Notes under the pieces: generated by a model
The model's input: only the letters and a program-made list of their open reading frames with translations
Told to the model about the DNA's origin: nothing
Database searches by the model: none
Assembly (NCBI GenBank): GCA_015489955.1
Contig: WFYR01000114.1
Span: forward strand, 1 to 64,000
Source: Mesoaciditoga sp.
GTDB lineage: Bacteria > Thermotogota > Thermotogae > Mesoaciditogales > Mesoaciditogaceae
Reading direction: 5' to 3'
DNA: 64,000 bases
Program-made: the position numbers and the translations under genes
In this document: one piece after another, positions 44,349 through 56,499 of the stretch
How positions within the stretch are numbered: position 1 is the stretch's first letter
Layout: every line of letters begins with the position of its first letter

Positions 44349-44546
44349 ATGGCTGATTTAAAAAAGTTTTTCAGTGAAGTGAAAAGCGAGTCAAAAAAGA
44401 CCACATGGCCAACAAAGGCTAAGCTTTTGTCTGCAACGGGGATTGTTTTGCTTATCCTGGGTGTGACGGGACTTTACTTTTGGCTCTTGGACATGGGGTT
44501 CTCAACTTTTACAAGATGGCTCTTAGCGGTTTTAGGTGTGAAATAA
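44349..44546 (+). CDS. secE: Preprotein translocase subunit SecE
   Basis: A 65-residue single-helix SecE with the conserved cytoplasmic amphipathic motif EVKSESKKTTWPT just ahead of the membrane segment (about residues 28-55). It is an essential part of the SecYEG channel. I chose ATG 44349, eight bases after AAGGGG; an in-frame GTG at 44340 overlaps that site. nusG follows five bases after the stop. Confidence 0.95.
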   Translation: MADLKKFFSEVKSESKKTTWPTKAKLLSATGIVLLILGVTGLYFWLLDMGFSTFTRWLLAVLGVK

Positions 44547-44550
44547 GAGT

Positions 44551-45612
44551 ATGAAGAAGGCTTGGTACATAGTTCAAACTTATTCCGGTTTGGAGCAAAC
44601 CGTAAAAGAGGCCATAGAACAAAAAAGAGATCTTTTCAAACTAAATGACTTCATAGGAAGGGTTATCGTTCCAGAGGAAAAGGTTGTAGGCGTAAAAGGA
44701 AAGAAAGTTGAAAAATATCGTATTCCTTCTACCGCAAAACTTCACGTTGCATCTGGCGATTCGGTTAAAAAAGGTGATGCGATAGCTGAATTGCCAGAGG
44801 TTCATGTCAGACACGATGGTAAGATAGTGGAATTAAGGAACATGAGAAAATTGGTAATAGAATCCGTTGATCGTAAAAATAGCCGAACGTATTACGTTCC
44901 TTCTTCTACCGGTATTGAAAGCGGAATTAGACTTGGATCGCGTTTAAGAGAAGGAATGCCGATTGCGAAAGATAAGTCTGTGTACTGCGAAATAGATGGC
45001 AAAGTGGTTCAAAACGATCGTGTAAAAAAGATCGTCATAGAAAATACCGATGGTCAAGAAGACATATATTTCGTTCCTTTTGAAACGTTCAGCAAATCTC
45101 TAAGAGTAAATCAAAAGCTCAAGGCAGGAGAATTGTTGGCTGATAAAAAAACGTTTGTTTCTAATACCGATGGAATTGTTGAGATAGACACTTATGGAGC
45201 TTACAAGGAAGTAAAAATATCAAAGGTTACAATGAGAAGGCTGTTTCCTGGATACGTTTTCGTCGAAATGTACATGACAGAGGAAATGTGGGAAGTTATA
45301 AAAAACACGGAACATGTTATAAATTTCGTTTCAAATGCGGGGCAGCCTATTCCGGTTAAGAAGAAAGAAATGAACGCGATCCTTGGACTTACAAGTTCGC
45401 AAAAGTCGGAAAAGGCAAATGAAGTTAAGATAGAAATAAACATATCAGTGGGTGAACACGTTAAAATCAAAAAAGGTCCCTTTGAAGGTTTTACTGGGGT
45501 TGTTCAGGAAGTGAAACCCGAAAGAAAAGAATTAGTTGTGGCTGTTACGATTTTTGGAAGAGAAACTCCAGTTGTGCTACACGTTTCAGAAGTTGAAAAA
45601 ATAGAAGGATAA
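44551..45612 (+). CDS. nusG: Transcription factor NusG with large internal domain
   Basis: NusG binds RNA polymerase and couples it to Rho or ribosomes. The NGN domain starts WYIVQTYSGLEQ and FIGRVIVPEE (to about residue 46), is interrupted by about 180 residues (about 47-228), and resumes at MRRLFPGYVFVEM. The C-terminal KOW domain has VGEHVKIKKGPFEGFTG. The insertion has beta-rich repeats with a GDSVKKGD-type pattern, matching the DII domain known in Thermotoga maritima NusG, which is also 353 residues. It lies between secE and rplK in the classic order. Confidence 0.95.
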   Translation: MKKAWYIVQTYSGLEQTVKEAIEQKRDLFKLNDFIGRVIVPEEKVVGVKGKKVEKYRIPSTAKLHVASGDSVKKGDAIAELPEVHVRHDGKIVELRNMRKLVIESVDRKNSRTYYVPSSTGIESGIRLGSRLREGMPIAKDKSVYCEIDGKVVQNDRVKKIVIENTDGQEDIYFVPFETFSKSLRVNQKLKAGELLADKKTFVSNTDGIVEIDTYGAYKEVKISKVTMRRLFPGYVFVEMYMTEEMWEVIKNTEHVINFVSNAGQPIPVKKKEMNAILGLTSSQKSEKANEVKIEINISVGEHVKIKKGPFEGFTGVVQEVKPERKELVVAVTIFGRETPVVLHVSEVEKIEG

Positions 45613-45672
45613 TTTTTTAAATTTGGTGGGAGAGGATGTTTTCCTCATTTTAAACCACAAGGAGGTTTTAAA

Positions 45673-46098
45673 ATGGCAAAAGAACTGATAAGGCAGGTAA
45701 AACTCCAGATTCCAGCTGGTAAAGCGACTCCTGCTGCACCTGTGGGTCCAGCGCTTGGTCAGCACGGTGTTAATATCATGGCTTTCTGTAAACAGTTTAA
45801 TGCTGCCACGGCCAAGGATGCGGGAATGATAATTCCTGTGATAATCAATATTTACAAGGATCGTTCTTTTACTTTTGTAACCAAAACTCCCCCAGCAGCT
45901 GTTTTGCTCCTAAAGGCTGCAGGTGTGAAAAAGGGTTCCGGAGAACCAAATAAGGTTAAAGTTGGAAAGATCACAAAAAAACAGCTTGAAGAAATTGCAA
46001 AAATAAAGATGAAGGATCTCAACGCCCGCGATATAGAAGCAGCTTCAAAGATAATAGCAGGAACTGCCAAAAATATGGGAATAGAGATCGTGGGATGA
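45673..46098 (+). CDS. rplK: 50S ribosomal protein L11
   Basis: A 141-residue L11 with the standard [20 protein letters not shown] start, QHGVNIM and C-terminal [10 protein letters not shown]. It forms the GTPase-associated stalk base and is the substrate of PrmA (301-1107). A strong AAGGAGG site precedes the ATG. The 60-base gap after nusG has a short GAGGA/TCCTC hairpin of unclear meaning. Confidence 0.97.
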   Translation: MAKELIRQVKLQIPAGKATPAAPVGPALGQHGVNIMAFCKQFNAATAKDAGMIIPVIINIYKDRSFTFVTKTPPAAVLLLKAAGVKKGSGEPNKVKVGKITKKQLEEIAKIKMKDLNARDIEAASKIIAGTAKNMGIEIVG

Positions 46099-46110
46099 GG
46101 TGATTAGAAG

Positions 46111-46809
46111 ATGGCAAAACATTCTAAAAGATATTCAGAGCTTTTGAAAAGTTACGATAAAAATAAAATTTATCCCATAGAAGAAGCTGTAAAATTGGTG
46201 AAAGATCTTTCAACGGCTAAATTCGATGAAACCATAGAACTTTCTGTGAAAACGGGAATAGATCCGAAGAAAAACGAACAACAGATAAGAAATACCATAT
46301 CTTTACCAAATGGCACTGGTAAAAAGGTAAGAGTGCTCGTCTTCGCAGTAGGACCAGAAGCGGAAGACGCAAAAGAAGCCGGAGCAGATTATGTTGGAGG
46401 AGAAGAACTCGCTGAAAAAATAGCAAAAGAAGGTTTTCTTGACTTCGATGTTGCAATAGCCAGCCCGGATATGATGCGATTTGTGGGAAAACTTGGAAGA
46501 ATTCTTGGCCCAAGAGGACTTATGCCTTCTCCAAAATCCGGCACCGTTACAAAAGATATAAAAGAGGCTGTAACTTCTTTTAAGGCTGGAAGAGTGGAAG
46601 TCAGAAATGATAAAACTGGTAACCTTCATCTTCCCGTTGGGAAAAAGAGTTTTAGTGATGACAAACTAAGCGAAAATATATCATCCGCTTTGCAACAGAT
46701 AGCGTCTTTAAGACCTCAAGGTGTAAAGGGTAAATTCATTCAGAAAGCCGTCATTGCCCCAACTATGGGTCCTGGTGTAAAAGTTGAATTTTCAAAATTT
46801 GAAAGTTAA
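46111..46809 (+). CDS. rplA: 50S ribosomal protein L1
   Basis: A 232-residue L1 with [14 protein letters not shown], the signature [19 protein letters not shown] and a C-terminal MGPGVKVE. L1 forms the mobile E-site stalk and often represses its own operon. It follows rplK by 12 bases. A 149-base gap with the L10 leader follows. Confidence 0.97.
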   Translation: MAKHSKRYSELLKSYDKNKIYPIEEAVKLVKDLSTAKFDETIELSVKTGIDPKKNEQQIRNTISLPNGTGKKVRVLVFAVGPEAEDAKEAGADYVGGEELAEKIAKEGFLDFDVAIASPDMMRFVGKLGRILGPRGLMPSPKSGTVTKDIKEAVTSFKAGRVEVRNDKTGNLHLPVGKKSFSDDKLSENISSALQQIASLRPQGVKGKFIQKAVIAPTMGPGVKVEFSKFES

Positions 46810-46844
46810 TCTGGTTTTGTTTTAAAAATTCAAAATTAAGATTG

Positions 46845-46942
46845 TACCGAAGACAGTAGGATATTTAAAGACTATAAGTCTTCCTACCGAGGTGCGAAGA
46901 TCGTGAAAATGATCGACGGCCTCATGTGCGAGGCCGTTTTCG
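46845..46942 (+). promoter_or_regulatory. L10 leader RNA with attenuator hairpin
   Basis: The region before rplJ has the L10-leader elements TACCGAAGACAGTAGG and CCTACCGAGGTGCG, with GTAGG pairing to CCTAC around an AAGAC/GTCTT inner hairpin. A G+C-rich hairpin follows (ACGGCCTC 46916-46923 with GAGGCCGT 46930-46937, loop ATGTGC) and ends in a short T run. L10(L12) binds such leaders to control rplJL. The strong rplJ ribosome site lies about 15 bases beyond. Confidence 0.85.
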
Positions 46943-46958
46943 TTAAAGGAGGTGCCAA

Positions 46959-47480
46959 ATGCTTAAAGAACAAAAAGTCAAAATAGTAGAAGAATTATCT
47001 GATGCCCTGTCGAAAAGCCCTCTTTTGCTTCTGACCGATTACAAGGGATTAAGTGTGGAAGAAATCACAAAACTAAGAGATGAACTGTATGAAGTTGGAG
47101 CAAAATACAGGGTAGCCAAGAACACGCTGATAAAATTGGCCATGAGGAAGGCAGGAATTAACTCAGAAGAGTTAGAAGCGTCGTTAAAAGGTACTACCGC
47201 TTTGCTTTACACAGAGGGAGATGCTGTTTTGGCTTTAAAAGCCCTTTACAAGTTCATAAAAGAAGTCAAAATGCCTGTCGTAAAGTGCGGAATTATGGAT
47301 GGAAAATTCATAAGCGATAAGGAAGCTGAAGAATTTTCCAAACTTCCACCAAGGGATGTTTTGCTCGCGCAATTGGTGGGACAGATGCAAGCGCCGATAT
47401 ACGGTTTACACGCCGTGCTATCAGGCACTTTGAGAAAGTTACTTTACGCGTTAAATGCCATTAAAGAGAAAAAAGAGTAA
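46959..47480 (+). CDS. rplJ: 50S ribosomal protein L10
   Basis: A 173-residue L10 with the conserved LLLTDYKGLSVEEIT and YRVAKNTLIKLA blocks, the core for rRNA binding. The C-terminal helix (LHAVLSGTLRKLLYALNAIK) binds L7/L12 dimers. AAAGGAGGTG precedes its ATG. It is expected to bind the leader just upstream. Confidence 0.97.
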   Translation: MLKEQKVKIVEELSDALSKSPLLLLTDYKGLSVEEITKLRDELYEVGAKYRVAKNTLIKLAMRKAGINSEELEASLKGTTALLYTEGDAVLALKALYKFIKEVKMPVVKCGIMDGKFISDKEAEEFSKLPPRDVLLAQLVGQMQAPIYGLHAVLSGTLRKLLYALNAIKEKKE

Positions 47481-47504
47481 AGATTTTTCAGGAGGTGTGA
47501 TAAA

Positions 47505-47894
47505 ATGACTAAGGAAGAAATCATCAAGGCTATTGAAGAAATGACAGTTGCCGAATTGGCAGAATTGGTAAAAGAATTGGAGGATAAGTTTGGAGTTAGC
47601 GCAGCAGCGCCAGTTGCAGTCGCAGCGGCACCAGCAGCAGCGGGTGGAGCTGCAGGTGGAGAAGCGGAAGAAAAATCATCCTTCAACGTTTTGCTTAAAG
47701 AAATTGGAGACAAGAAACTTCAAGTCATCAAAGTTGTTAGAGAAATAACGGGCCTTGGTTTGAAAGAGGCGAAGGAAGTTGTCGACAAAGCCGGATCAGC
47801 CGATGCAATTGTCAAAAAAGATGCCAGCAAAGAAGAGGCGGAACAGATCAAAGCCAAGCTCGAAGAGGCCGGTGCCACAGTCGAATTGAAGTGA
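47505..47894 (+). CDS. rplL: 50S ribosomal protein L7/L12
   Basis: A 129-residue stalk protein with an N-terminal dimerisation helix pair, an Ala/Gly-rich hinge ([16 protein letters not shown] region) and the C-terminal factor-binding domain [20 protein letters not shown], which continues through [14 protein letters not shown]. It recruits translation GTPases. A terminator-like hairpin follows before rpoB. Confidence 0.97.
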   Translation: MTKEEIIKAIEEMTVAELAELVKELEDKFGVSAAAPVAVAAAPAAAGGAAGGEAEEKSSFNVLLKEIGDKKLQVIKVVREITGLGLKEAKEVVDKAGSADAIVKKDASKEEAEQIKAKLEEAGATVELK

Positions 47895-47935
47895 TTGAGT
47901 TTAACCTCTCATAAATCATTACACTAATGAAACGT

Positions 47936-47978
47936 AACCTCATCGGAATCGTAAACTTTCCGATGGGGTTGTTTTGCT
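47936..47978 (+). terminator. Hairpin between rplL and rpoB (partial terminator)
   Basis: A 12-base stem (47936-47947 with 47959-47970, one G-U pair) is followed by GTTTTGCTT. The weak T run and the essential genes downstream suggest an attenuator that lets part of the transcripts through, as at this junction in other bacteria. Confidence 0.65.
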
Positions 47979-48035
47979 TAAATGTATTATTAGTACCATG
48001 AATTTGGGAACTTCTTGATAAGGAGAGGTGGAAAA

Positions 48036-51000
48036 GTGCAAAAAAGAGAGAGGATTTCTTACGGAAAGTTAAAAGACGCCATAGAAGTTCCAAACCTTAT
48101 CTCCGTCCAATTGGACTCCTACAAAGAATTCATTGAGCATGGCATCATAGATGCGTTAAAAAAATTTTCTCCCATTGAATCAAGACCACACAAGGCGGAT
48201 GTGAAAAAAGGAAAAAAAGGTTTTAAACTTGAATTTGTGAAAGCAAGACTCGGAGATATAAGGTACACGGAAGAAGAGTGTCGCTTAAAAGATACCACTT
48301 ACAGCGCTCCGCTTTACATAACGATAAGAATAAAAGACATTCATTCTGGCGAGATAAAAGAAAGCGAAGCCATGTTTGGATACCTGCCAGTAATGACAAA
48401 TAGAGGCACTTTCATAATAAATGGCGCAGAACGTGTTGTGGTTCATCAATTGGTTAGGTCCCCTGGTGTTTACTTTGTTAGAGAGTACGAAGGCTCCGAT
48501 AGAACCCCAATATATTACGCCCACTTTTTGCCAGAACGCGGGGCGTGGTTGGAAATACTTTTAAACATGAAGAAAAAGATGCTTCAGGTGAGAATCGATA
48601 GAAAGAAAAAAGTTAAGTTGCCTTTGCTTCTCAAAATACTTGGCTACATAACACCAATGGACATGTTAAAACTTTACCCGCTTAAAATAATAGTTGATGA
48701 AGACGAACTCGCATTTTACATGGGCTCCATAATCCTTGAAGATGTACCAATTGAGGGTGGAGAAGTTATAAAAACTGGAGAGAAGATCACCGAAGATATG
48801 ATATCTAAATTGCTTTCAAGCGGAATAAAAGAACTCAACATAGCGCACCCATACATGCAAAAAACGATAGAGAATCTCGATGAAACGGAAATGAATATGG
48901 GCGTAGATGACGCCTACATAGCGTTGTTCAGAAAATTGAGACCTGGCGAAATTCCAAGGATAAACGTTGCAAAAAATTATTTTAATAGCCTTTACTTTGA
49001 TCCAGACCGCTACGATCTCACCGAAATAGGACGTGCAAAGATAAATGCCAAGCTCAAATTGAATGTTGAATCCAGAGTTTTGACAAAGGAAGACATATTA
49101 GTTTCGATAAAAAACCTTCTTGACATAGATCAACACGAAGAAAGATTGGACACCAAGGACCATCTTGGAAACAAGAGAGTAAGAACCGTTGGAGAACTTA
49201 TGAAACTTGAATTTGAAAGAGGTTTTTCCAGAGTTCAAAAGATGATTGAAGACAAGTTAAACATGTACAATTCCCTTGATAAGATAAACGTTCAAAGCCT
49301 CATAAACGTGAGGGCAGTAATGGCAACGTTGCACCAGTTCTTCGCATCAAGCCAACTTTCACAGTTCATGGATCAGGTTAATCCTCTTTCCGAGATCACT
49401 CATAAACGAAGGATATCTGCCCTTGGGCCAGGCGGTTTGAGAAGAGAAAGGGCAAGATTTGAAGTTAGGGACGTTCACCATTCGCATTACGGAAGAATGT
49501 GTCCTATAGAAACACCGGAAGGCGCGAACATAGGCTTGATAACTTCTCTTGCCACGTACGCAAAAATAGACAAATACGGATTTTTAAGAACTCCCTATAG
49601 AAAAGTTGTAAATGGTAAAGTTACAGACCAGATCGATTATTTAATGGCCGATGAAGAAGAAAATTACAACATTGCTCCTGTAAACGTTAAGATAGATGAA
49701 AACGGAATGTTGGAAGATGAAAGGGTTACCGTTAGATACATGGAAAGTTACAAATACGTAAACAGAGATCAGGTAAACTACATAGACGTTTCTCCTAAAC
49801 AACTTATAGGCGTCTCTGCCGCTTTGATTCCGTTTATAGAAAATGACGACGCCAACCGTGCTTTGATGGGTTCTAACATGCAGCGCCAGGGTGTCCCTTT
49901 GATCAATCCGCAGGCGCCACTTGTGGGAACTGGAATGGAAAAGTACGTGGCCAGAGATTCTGGTTCCATTGTCACCGCCAAGCATTCCGGAACGGTGAAA
50001 AAGGTTTCCGCAACGGAAATAATAATTGAAAGGGACGATGGAGAAGGCGACGATGTTTATCACCTTATAAAATACACTCGCACAAACCAGGACACCATGA
50101 TGAACCAACGTCCAATAGTAGATGCTGGTGAACACGTTGAAGCCGGAGATTGCATAGCCGATGGTCCCGCAACCGATATGGGAGAACTTGCCCTTGGAAG
50201 AAACGTTATGGTTGCTTTTATGTCATGGGAAGGGTATAACTTCGAAGATGCCATCGCGGTTAATCAGTCTTTAATAGAAGAGGATGCTTTCACCTCTGTC
50301 CACATAGAAGTGTACGAAACTTACGCGCGTGAAACGCGCCTTGGACCGGAAGAAATAACGGCGGATATTCCAAACGTTTCCAAAGAATTACTGAAAAACC
50401 TGGATGAGAACGGAATAGTAAGGGTTGGAGCTATGGTTCATCCAAAAGACATTCTCGTTGGAAAAGTTACACCTAAGGGAGACAGCGAACTAACGGCCGA
50501 AGAAAAGATCATGCGTTCCATATTTGGAGAACGCGGGAGGGATGTAAAAGATACGTCCTTGAAAGTTCCTCATGGTGTCGACGGTCGTGTTATAGGTGTA
50601 CATGTTTTCGAAAAGGGAGACATATCCGAACTCGATTCGAGTGTAAACAAAATGGTTAAAGTTTACGTTGCAACGAGAAAACCTTTGTCCGTCGGCGATA
50701 AGGTTGCGGGTCGCCATGGAAATAAAGGATGTATTTCAAGAATAGTCGCAAAAGAAGATATGCCATTCTTACCGGATGGCACGCCTGTTGAAATGGTACT
50801 CAGTCCACTCGGCGTTCCATCCAGAATGAACATAGGTCAGGTTATGGAAACACAACTTGGATGGTTGGCAAAGCTCAAAAATATCTACGTCGCCACACCT
50901 GTCTTTGACGGTGCAACGGAAGAAGACATATTCAAACCACTTTACGAAGAAAGAAAGAAACACGGTTTGACGGATGGCGACAACGAAGAATATCCAACTG

Positions 51001-51434
51001 GAAAAGTCGTTCTCAGAGATGGTAGAACAGGTGAACCTTTTGACAGTCCAGTCGTTGTGGGAATTATGTACGTTATGAGATTGATCCACATAGCGCAAGA
51101 CAAAATTCATGCCCGTTCTGTTGGACCTTACTCTTTGATTCACCAACAGCCATTAGGAGGTAAGGCACAATTTGGTGGTCAAAGATTTGGAGAAATGGAG
51201 GTTTGGGCACTTGAAGCACATGGCGCTTCTCACATGCTTCAGGAAATGCTGACCATAAAATCCGATGATGTTGAAGGAAGAAATGAAGCCTACAAGGCCA
51301 TTATGAGAGGTAAGAACATACCGTTGCCAAATCTGCCGGAGAGTTTTAAGGTGCTTGTAAAAGAGCTTCAAGGTATAGCTCTTGACGTAAGGGTTTACGA
51401 CGAGAACGGTAACGAAATAGATCTGAATCATTGA
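48036..51434 (+). CDS. rpoB: DNA-directed RNA polymerase subunit beta
   Basis: A 1132-residue beta subunit. Recognisable blocks include [20 protein letters not shown], the rifampicin region [20 protein letters not shown] with ALGPGGL, the [20 protein letters not shown] segment, and the C-terminal [21 protein letters not shown] chose GTG 48036 because AGGAGAGGTGG lies a few bases before it and the longer frame would read through that site. It has no large lineage insertion, unlike RpoC. rpoC follows after 17 bases. Confidence 0.97.
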   Translation: MQKRERISYGKLKDAIEVPNLISVQLDSYKEFIEHGIIDALKKFSPIESRPHKADVKKGKKGFKLEFVKARLGDIRYTEEECRLKDTTYSAPLYITIRIKDIHSGEIKESEAMFGYLPVMTNRGTFIINGAERVVVHQLVRSPGVYFVREYEGSDRTPIYYAHFLPERGAWLEILLNMKKKMLQVRIDRKKKVKLPLLLKILGYITPMDMLKLYPLKIIVDEDELAFYMGSIILEDVPIEGGEVIKTGEKITEDMISKLLSSGIKELNIAHPYMQKTIENLDETEMNMGVDDAYIALFRKLRPGEIPRINVAKNYFNSLYFDPDRYDLTEIGRAKINAKLKLNVESRVLTKEDILVSIKNLLDIDQHEERLDTKDHLGNKRVRTVGELMKLEFERGFSRVQKMIEDKLNMYNSLDKINVQSLINVRAVMATLHQFFASSQLSQFMDQVNPLSEITHKRRISALGPGGLRRERARFEVRDVHHSHYGRMCPIETPEGANIGLITSLATYAKIDKYGFLRTPYRKVVNGKVTDQIDYLMADEEENYNIAPVNVKIDENGMLEDERVTVRYMESYKYVNRDQVNYIDVSPKQLIGVSAALIPFIENDDANRALMGSNMQRQGVPLINPQAPLVGTGMEKYVARDSGSIVTAKHSGTVKKVSATEIIIERDDGEGDDVYHLIKYTRTNQDTMMNQRPIVDAGEHVEAGDCIADGPATDMGELALGRNVMVAFMSWEGYNFEDAIAVNQSLIEEDAFTSVHIEVYETYARETRLGPEEITADIPNVSKELLKNLDENGIVRVGAMVHPKDILVGKVTPKGDSELTAEEKIMRSIFGERGRDVKDTSLKVPHGVDGRVIGVHVFEKGDISELDSSVNKMVKVYVATRKPLSVGDKVAGRHGNKGCISRIVAKEDMPFLPDGTPVEMVLSPLGVPSRMNIGQVMETQLGWLAKLKNIYVATPVFDGATEEDIFKPLYEERKKHGLTDGDNEEYPTGKVVLRDGRTGEPFDSPVVVGIMYVMRLIHIAQDKIHARSVGPYSLIHQQPLGGKAQFGGQRFGEMEVWALEAHGASHMLQEMLTIKSDDVEGRNEAYKAIMRGKNIPLPNLPESFKVLVKELQGIALDVRVYDENGNEIDLNH

Positions 51435-51451
51435 TTTAAAGGAGGGGTAAG

Positions 51452-54400
51452 ATGCCGGAAAGTAATAACCCCACATTTTTAAAGCTCCCATCCACAAAGA
51501 TTGGGAGCGTGAAGATAAGTCTCGCTTCGCCAGAACTTATTAGAAGCTGGTCGAGTGGTGAAGTTAAAAAACCGGAAACCATCAACTACAGAACCTTTAA
51601 GCCGGAAAGAGATGGCTTGTTCTGCGAAAGAATATTTGGACCTGTTAAAGACTACGAATGTGCCTGTGGAAGGTACAAAGGTAAAAAATATGAGGGAACG
51701 GTTTGCGAACGCTGCGGAGTTAGGGTTGAATCCAAAACAGCCAGACGTAGAAGAATGGGTCACATCGAGCTTGCCGTTCCAGTTGTTCACATCTGGTACC
51801 TGAAAAACATACCAAATTACATCTCTGTCCTTTTGGATATTTCGCCAAGGGATCTTGAACAGATCATATACTTTGGTTCCAGAAGGACAGTAGAAACTGC
51901 TTACATGGTGGTAAATCCAAAGAAAACGCACTTTGACATCGGGGATAAGCTCTACGGTACAGAGTACAACATCTACAAATCAAAGTGGGATTTTGACGTA
52001 GAAAATGCCGTCATGATAAGAAATCCCCAGGGGCCTTTGACATCTGAAATAGACGGCGTTGTATCCATAAAAGAGGAAAAGACAAACACAGATAGAATAA
52101 TCACATGGGTAACAGTCTCACAAAAAGCAGACAAATCGAAGTTGAAAAGATCCGAATTCCCCATTTATCGCGGAATGAAGATTCTTGTCAAAGATGGTGA
52201 CAAAGTGGAAGTTGGAGACATGCTTGCAGACGCGCTTGACGTCAAAGCTTTCAAAGCCCCATTTGACGGCACCGTGGAAGTCGACAATATAACATCTACG
52301 GTTAAGGTTATTCCACTTCCCACTTCAAAAGATCAACCGGTAACCTACACGGTTCCATATGGAGCAAAAGTAAAAGTTTCAGATGGAGCCAAAGTAAAGA
52401 AAGCGCAAGAGCTTGTCACATCATCACACGTTGATGCAGTGTATTCGGATATGGAGGGCGTGGTAAGCTTTTCTAAAAACCTTTCAATCGTTCAAAAAGA
52501 AGACGGGGAGTTTTACGCAAACTCTACCGCCACAATATACGTAGAAGAACCCGCCCCTATTGGACAAAGTAGAACTTATCCACTCTTTGAAGGAATTACA
52601 CCGTACGTCGAAGACGGTCAGGAAATAAAAGCCGGAGACTATATCGCGGATAGATTCATATACGAAGATGAAGATCTTTCAATGAGCGAACTTGAAATAT
52701 TTGAAAAGTACTACCCCGGAAAATTCGACAAAGAATTTGAGTTTGAAAACGATAGAACGGTCGTCATGATCACGGAAATAGACCCGGAAGTTTCTGCCGA
52801 AATAGGCAAAAAAGTGGGTGATGTTATACTTGATAACGAATACGAATCGTACAAAGACATATATCCGGGAAAGATAGAAGCAGATGTTGGAGCGTCTGCC
52901 ATAAAAAAATTGCTCCAAGCCATTGAATTACCAGATTTGGAAAACAAACTTGAACTGGAGCTTCAAAATCTTTCTTCCTCCGCCTCGAACAAGAGAATGA
53001 AGATTTTGAAAAGACTCCATCTTGTAAGAAGCTTTATAAGAAGCAACCAGCGCCCGGAATGGATGGTATTAGATGTTATTCCGGTTATTCCACCTGATTT
53101 GAGACCTATGATCCAGATAGATGGTGGAAGATTTGCAACTACGGATTTGAACGATCTGTACAGAAGGGTCATAAACAGAAATAACAGGCTGAAAAAGCTT
53201 TTGGAACTTAACGCTCCCGATATAATAATAAGAAATGAAAAGCGCATGCTTCAAGAAGCAGTGGATTCCCTCATAGCCAATGGCAAACGCGGGAAATCCG
53301 TTACAGATAAATCTGGAAGACCGTTGAAATCCTTAACAGATCTCATGAAAGGAAAACGCGGAAGGTTCAGAAGAAACCTCTTGGGAAAACGGGTTGACTA
53401 CTCCGGCCGCGCGGTTATCGTTGTCGGTCCTGAATTGAGGATAGATCAATGCGGTATTCCTAAGAAGATGGCCATGGAACTGTTCAAGCCTTTTGTTTTG
53501 CAAAAGCTCGTTAAAAACGAACCAGATAAATCCGCACGCAGACTCGGAAGAATGCTTATTGAAAGGGAAGTCCCACAGGCATGGGAAGTTCTTGAAGAAG
53601 TCATAAAGGGTCATCCCGTCTTGCTCAACAGAGCGCCAACACTTCACAGGGTGAGCATACAGGCATTTGAGCCAAAGCTCATCGAAGGAAATGCCATACA
53701 GCTTCATCCTCTGGTTTGCCCACCATTCAACGCTGACTTCGATGGTGACCAGATGGCAGTTCATTTGCCACTTTCAGCGGCGGCTCAAGCTGAAGCCAAG
53801 TTCCTTATGCTATCCAAATACAACATAATAAGCCCCGCGCACGGTCAACCTCTTTCGATGCCTGGAAAAGACATAATTCTTGGTATGTACTACCTTACCA
53901 TGATAAACGACAAAGAGGAAAAACCAAGGACTGTTTTTGCATCAGCGGAAGAAGCGGTAATGGCGTATTTCCATCATTACATAAAGCTACACACGCCGAT
54001 AGACGTGCGATTGCGCTTTAAAGATGGGGAAAGGATAATCAAAAACACAACAGTTGGAAGGGTTATCTTTAATGAAGGTCTTAAAGAAGAACTTAGAGAT
54101 TATTCTAAAACATATGACAAAAAAGAGATCAAAAACCTTGTTTCAAAGACTTTTAGGTTGTTCGATATAGACGAAACCGCAAATGTATTGGATCACATAA
54201 AAGACTATGGTTTTAAATACGCAACCATTTCAGGTGTCACCATCTCAGTTAGAGACATGCTGATGTCACCGAAAAAGGAAGAGATCATAGCACAAGCACA
54301 GGAAAAAGTTGATTTTGTTGAAGACGCATTCGCAAATGGTTTAATAACAGCCCAAGAAAGATACAATCAAGTCATAAAAATATGGGAAGATGCAACAAAA

Positions 54401-56446
54401 GACGTGCAAAATGTCACTTATGAAGAGCTTTCAAAAGACATTTTCAATCCCGTTTTCATGATGGTTAGATCTGGAGCTAGAGGAAGTGTAGACCAGATAA
54501 AACAGATAGCGGGTATAAGAGGACTTATGGCAGATCCATCTGGAAAAACCATAGAGGTTCCAATACTTTCCAACTTCCGTGAAGGTTTAAACGTTATGGA
54601 ATACTTTATTTCCACGCACGGGGCAAGAAAGGGATCAGCTGATACGGCTTTGAGAACTTCAAACTCCGGTTACCTGACACGAAGATTAGTCGATGTTGCA
54701 CAATCCGTAACAATTACTGAAACGGATTGTGGAACCAATGCGGGAGTTGAACTTAAAACCCTCAGAGATGATGACATAGTAATAGAAAAACTCGAAGATG
54801 GCCTTTTTGGAAGGGTACTCGCAGAAGACATAGTAAACCCAAAAACAAAGGAAGTTATCTATCCTAAAGATACCATGATGGAAAGCGAGGACGCACACAA
54901 GGTATCTACCACAATAGAAGAAGTTGAAGTCCACAGAAAAGAAACTGTAAAAGTGGATGACATTCCCAACATAAAAGACTACGCTGAGCTTTCTAAAAAC
55001 GTTTACGATGATGATAAAGGAAGCATATCTGGTGTTGCAAACAAGATACTTTTCAAAAAAGGCGAGCCTTTGCAAAACGCTTACAGAACACTGAAAAAAC
55101 TTGGAATGGATGAAGTAGAGGTTGACCTTTATCCGTGCGTAGGCGGAGTCACCATTGCCCCGGTTCTTTCAAAAAATGGAAAAGAAGAAATAACAACATA
55201 CGAAGAAAGGGTCACACCAGAAATAGCAAAGAGATTTGTAAAAGAAAAATTAAAAACCGTTACTCTGAGACCGTATATAAAGATAAGATCACCTATGACG
55301 TGTGAAGCCAAAGATGGAATATGTGCAAAATGCTATGGCATGGATCTTTCAAATCATAGAATAGTGCACGTTGGAGAAGCAGTTGGTGTTATAGCCGCTC
55401 AGTCAATAGGTGAGCCTGGAACGCAGCTTACCATGAGAACCTTCCACACGGGTGGTATAGCAACAACGGGTGACATAACCCAGGGGCTGCCTAGAGCAGA
55501 AGAATTATTTGAAGCACGAAAGAAATTAAAGGAAGTCACTGGGATATTCAGCGAAGTCAACGGATATGTAAAACAGATAAGCACAGAAGATGGAAAACAA
55601 AAAATATACGTTGAAGATGATGAGGGAATGCTTCACGATTACACCGTACCAAAGAAAACTCAGTTGAAAGTCAGGGAAGGTCAGAGGATCTTGGCCGGAA
55701 CTCCTCTCACAAATGGTGCCATAAGACCAAGAGATTTGCTGGAAAAGATAAATTCCAACACGGCATTCCAATACCTCTTGAGAGAGGTAAAACGTGTTTA
55801 CGCCGAGCAAGGTGTTGACATACACGACAAACATATGGAAATAATTATTCGGCAGATGTTTAACAAAGTAGAAGTTACAGACGGAGGAGACACCGATATT
55901 TTGCCAGGTACGCTCTTAACAATTGGCGAAGCTAAAAGGATAAACGAAGAGATATCAAGAGAAAACGCTAAAATAGAAGAAAGTCGTGCAAAAGTCCTCG
56001 GAAAAGAATTGGCTTATCATGTTGTAATAGAAACGGATGGAAAGGAAGAAGAACTGGCAAAAGCAGGAGAAAAGATCACGGAAGCCTTGCTTGAAAAGAT
56101 GATTTCCATGGGAGTAAAAGGTGTGTACGTTAAAGACGGTGAAAGGCAATTGAGATACGACATAAATCCCAAAAAAGGTTTGGAATACAAACAAAAACTC
56201 ATGAGAATAACCAACGCATCGTTGCACAGAGAAGGATTCTTGAGCGCCGCTTCGTTCCAGCAAACGCCACAAGTACTCGCCGAAGCGGCTGTCGAGGGGC
56301 GCCGTGACTATTTGAAAGGCTTAAAAGAAAACGTCATAATAGGGCAACTCATTCCATCTGGCACAGGCATATCCGTGTACAACAACATTCAAATCGAATC
56401 ACATGCCATTCCAAAAGAGGAAAGGGAAAAGAAAGCTCAATCGTAA
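51452..56446 (+). CDS. rpoC: DNA-directed RNA polymerase subunit beta' with large N-terminal insertion
   Basis: A 1664-residue beta' subunit. The N-terminal zinc ribbon is at about residues 70-88 ([14 protein letters not shown]). The catalytic NADFDGDQM is at 760-768. The second zinc site ([11 protein letters not shown]) and the trigger-loop region [13 protein letters not shown] are present. Between about residues 155 and 470 lies an insertion not found in E. coli at that place, beta-rich with repeated [14 protein letters not shown]-like motifs, typical of the Thermotoga-type beta'. An AAAGGAGGGG site precedes the ATG. A strong terminator follows the stop. Confidence 0.97.
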   Translation: MPESNNPTFLKLPSTKIGSVKISLASPELIRSWSSGEVKKPETINYRTFKPERDGLFCERIFGPVKDYECACGRYKGKKYEGTVCERCGVRVESKTARRRRMGHIELAVPVVHIWYLKNIPNYISVLLDISPRDLEQIIYFGSRRTVETAYMVVNPKKTHFDIGDKLYGTEYNIYKSKWDFDVENAVMIRNPQGPLTSEIDGVVSIKEEKTNTDRIITWVTVSQKADKSKLKRSEFPIYRGMKILVKDGDKVEVGDMLADALDVKAFKAPFDGTVEVDNITSTVKVIPLPTSKDQPVTYTVPYGAKVKVSDGAKVKKAQELVTSSHVDAVYSDMEGVVSFSKNLSIVQKEDGEFYANSTATIYVEEPAPIGQSRTYPLFEGITPYVEDGQEIKAGDYIADRFIYEDEDLSMSELEIFEKYYPGKFDKEFEFENDRTVVMITEIDPEVSAEIGKKVGDVILDNEYESYKDIYPGKIEADVGASAIKKLLQAIELPDLENKLELELQNLSSSASNKRMKILKRLHLVRSFIRSNQRPEWMVLDVIPVIPPDLRPMIQIDGGRFATTDLNDLYRRVINRNNRLKKLLELNAPDIIIRNEKRMLQEAVDSLIANGKRGKSVTDKSGRPLKSLTDLMKGKRGRFRRNLLGKRVDYSGRAVIVVGPELRIDQCGIPKKMAMELFKPFVLQKLVKNEPDKSARRLGRMLIEREVPQAWEVLEEVIKGHPVLLNRAPTLHRVSIQAFEPKLIEGNAIQLHPLVCPPFNADFDGDQMAVHLPLSAAAQAEAKFLMLSKYNIISPAHGQPLSMPGKDIILGMYYLTMINDKEEKPRTVFASAEEAVMAYFHHYIKLHTPIDVRLRFKDGERIIKNTTVGRVIFNEGLKEELRDYSKTYDKKEIKNLVSKTFRLFDIDETANVLDHIKDYGFKYATISGVTISVRDMLMSPKKEEIIAQAQEKVDFVEDAFANGLITAQERYNQVIKIWEDATKDVQNVTYEELSKDIFNPVFMMVRSGARGSVDQIKQIAGIRGLMADPSGKTIEVPILSNFREGLNVMEYFISTHGARKGSADTALRTSNSGYLTRRLVDVAQSVTITETDCGTNAGVELKTLRDDDIVIEKLEDGLFGRVLAEDIVNPKTKEVIYPKDTMMESEDAHKVSTTIEEVEVHRKETVKVDDIPNIKDYAELSKNVYDDDKGSISGVANKILFKKGEPLQNAYRTLKKLGMDEVEVDLYPCVGGVTIAPVLSKNGKEEITTYEERVTPEIAKRFVKEKLKTVTLRPYIKIRSPMTCEAKDGICAKCYGMDLSNHRIVHVGEAVGVIAAQSIGEPGTQLTMRTFHTGGIATTGDITQGLPRAEELFEARKKLKEVTGIFSEVNGYVKQISTEDGKQKIYVEDDEGMLHDYTVPKKTQLKVREGQRILAGTPLTNGAIRPRDLLEKINSNTAFQYLLREVKRVYAEQGVDIHDKHMEIIIRQMFNKVEVTDGGDTDILPGTLLTIGEAKRINEEISRENAKIEESRAKVLGKELAYHVVIETDGKEEELAKAGEKITEALLEKMISMGVKGVYVKDGERQLRYDINPKKGLEYKQKLMRITNASLHREGFLSAASFQQTPQVLAEAAVEGRRDYLKGLKENVIIGQLIPSGTGISVYNNIQIESHAIPKEEREKKAQS

Positions 56447-56460
56447 TTAGTTACAAAATG

Positions 56461-56491
56461 AAAATCGGGCAGTTACCTGCCCGATTTTTTT
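56461..56491 (+). terminator. Intrinsic terminator of the rpoBC operon
   Basis: A 12-base stem (56461-56472 with 56477-56488), loop TTAC, runs into a T tract. It lies 15 bases after the rpoC stop and is the strongest terminator in the window. Confidence 0.92.
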
Positions 56492-56499
56492 ATGGGTGT

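Noticed and set aside
45613-45672. L11/L1 leader regulatory RNA before rplK
   Set aside because: The gap of 60 bases holds only a five-base hairpin and no recognisable leader consensus.
49641-50135. Open frame of 164 codons opposite rpoB
   Set aside because: Antisense shadow of a conserved gene with no family signature or ribosome site.
51479-51931. Open frame of 150 codons opposite the rpoC start
   Set aside because: Antisense shadow; the sense strand encodes the conserved zinc-ribbon region.
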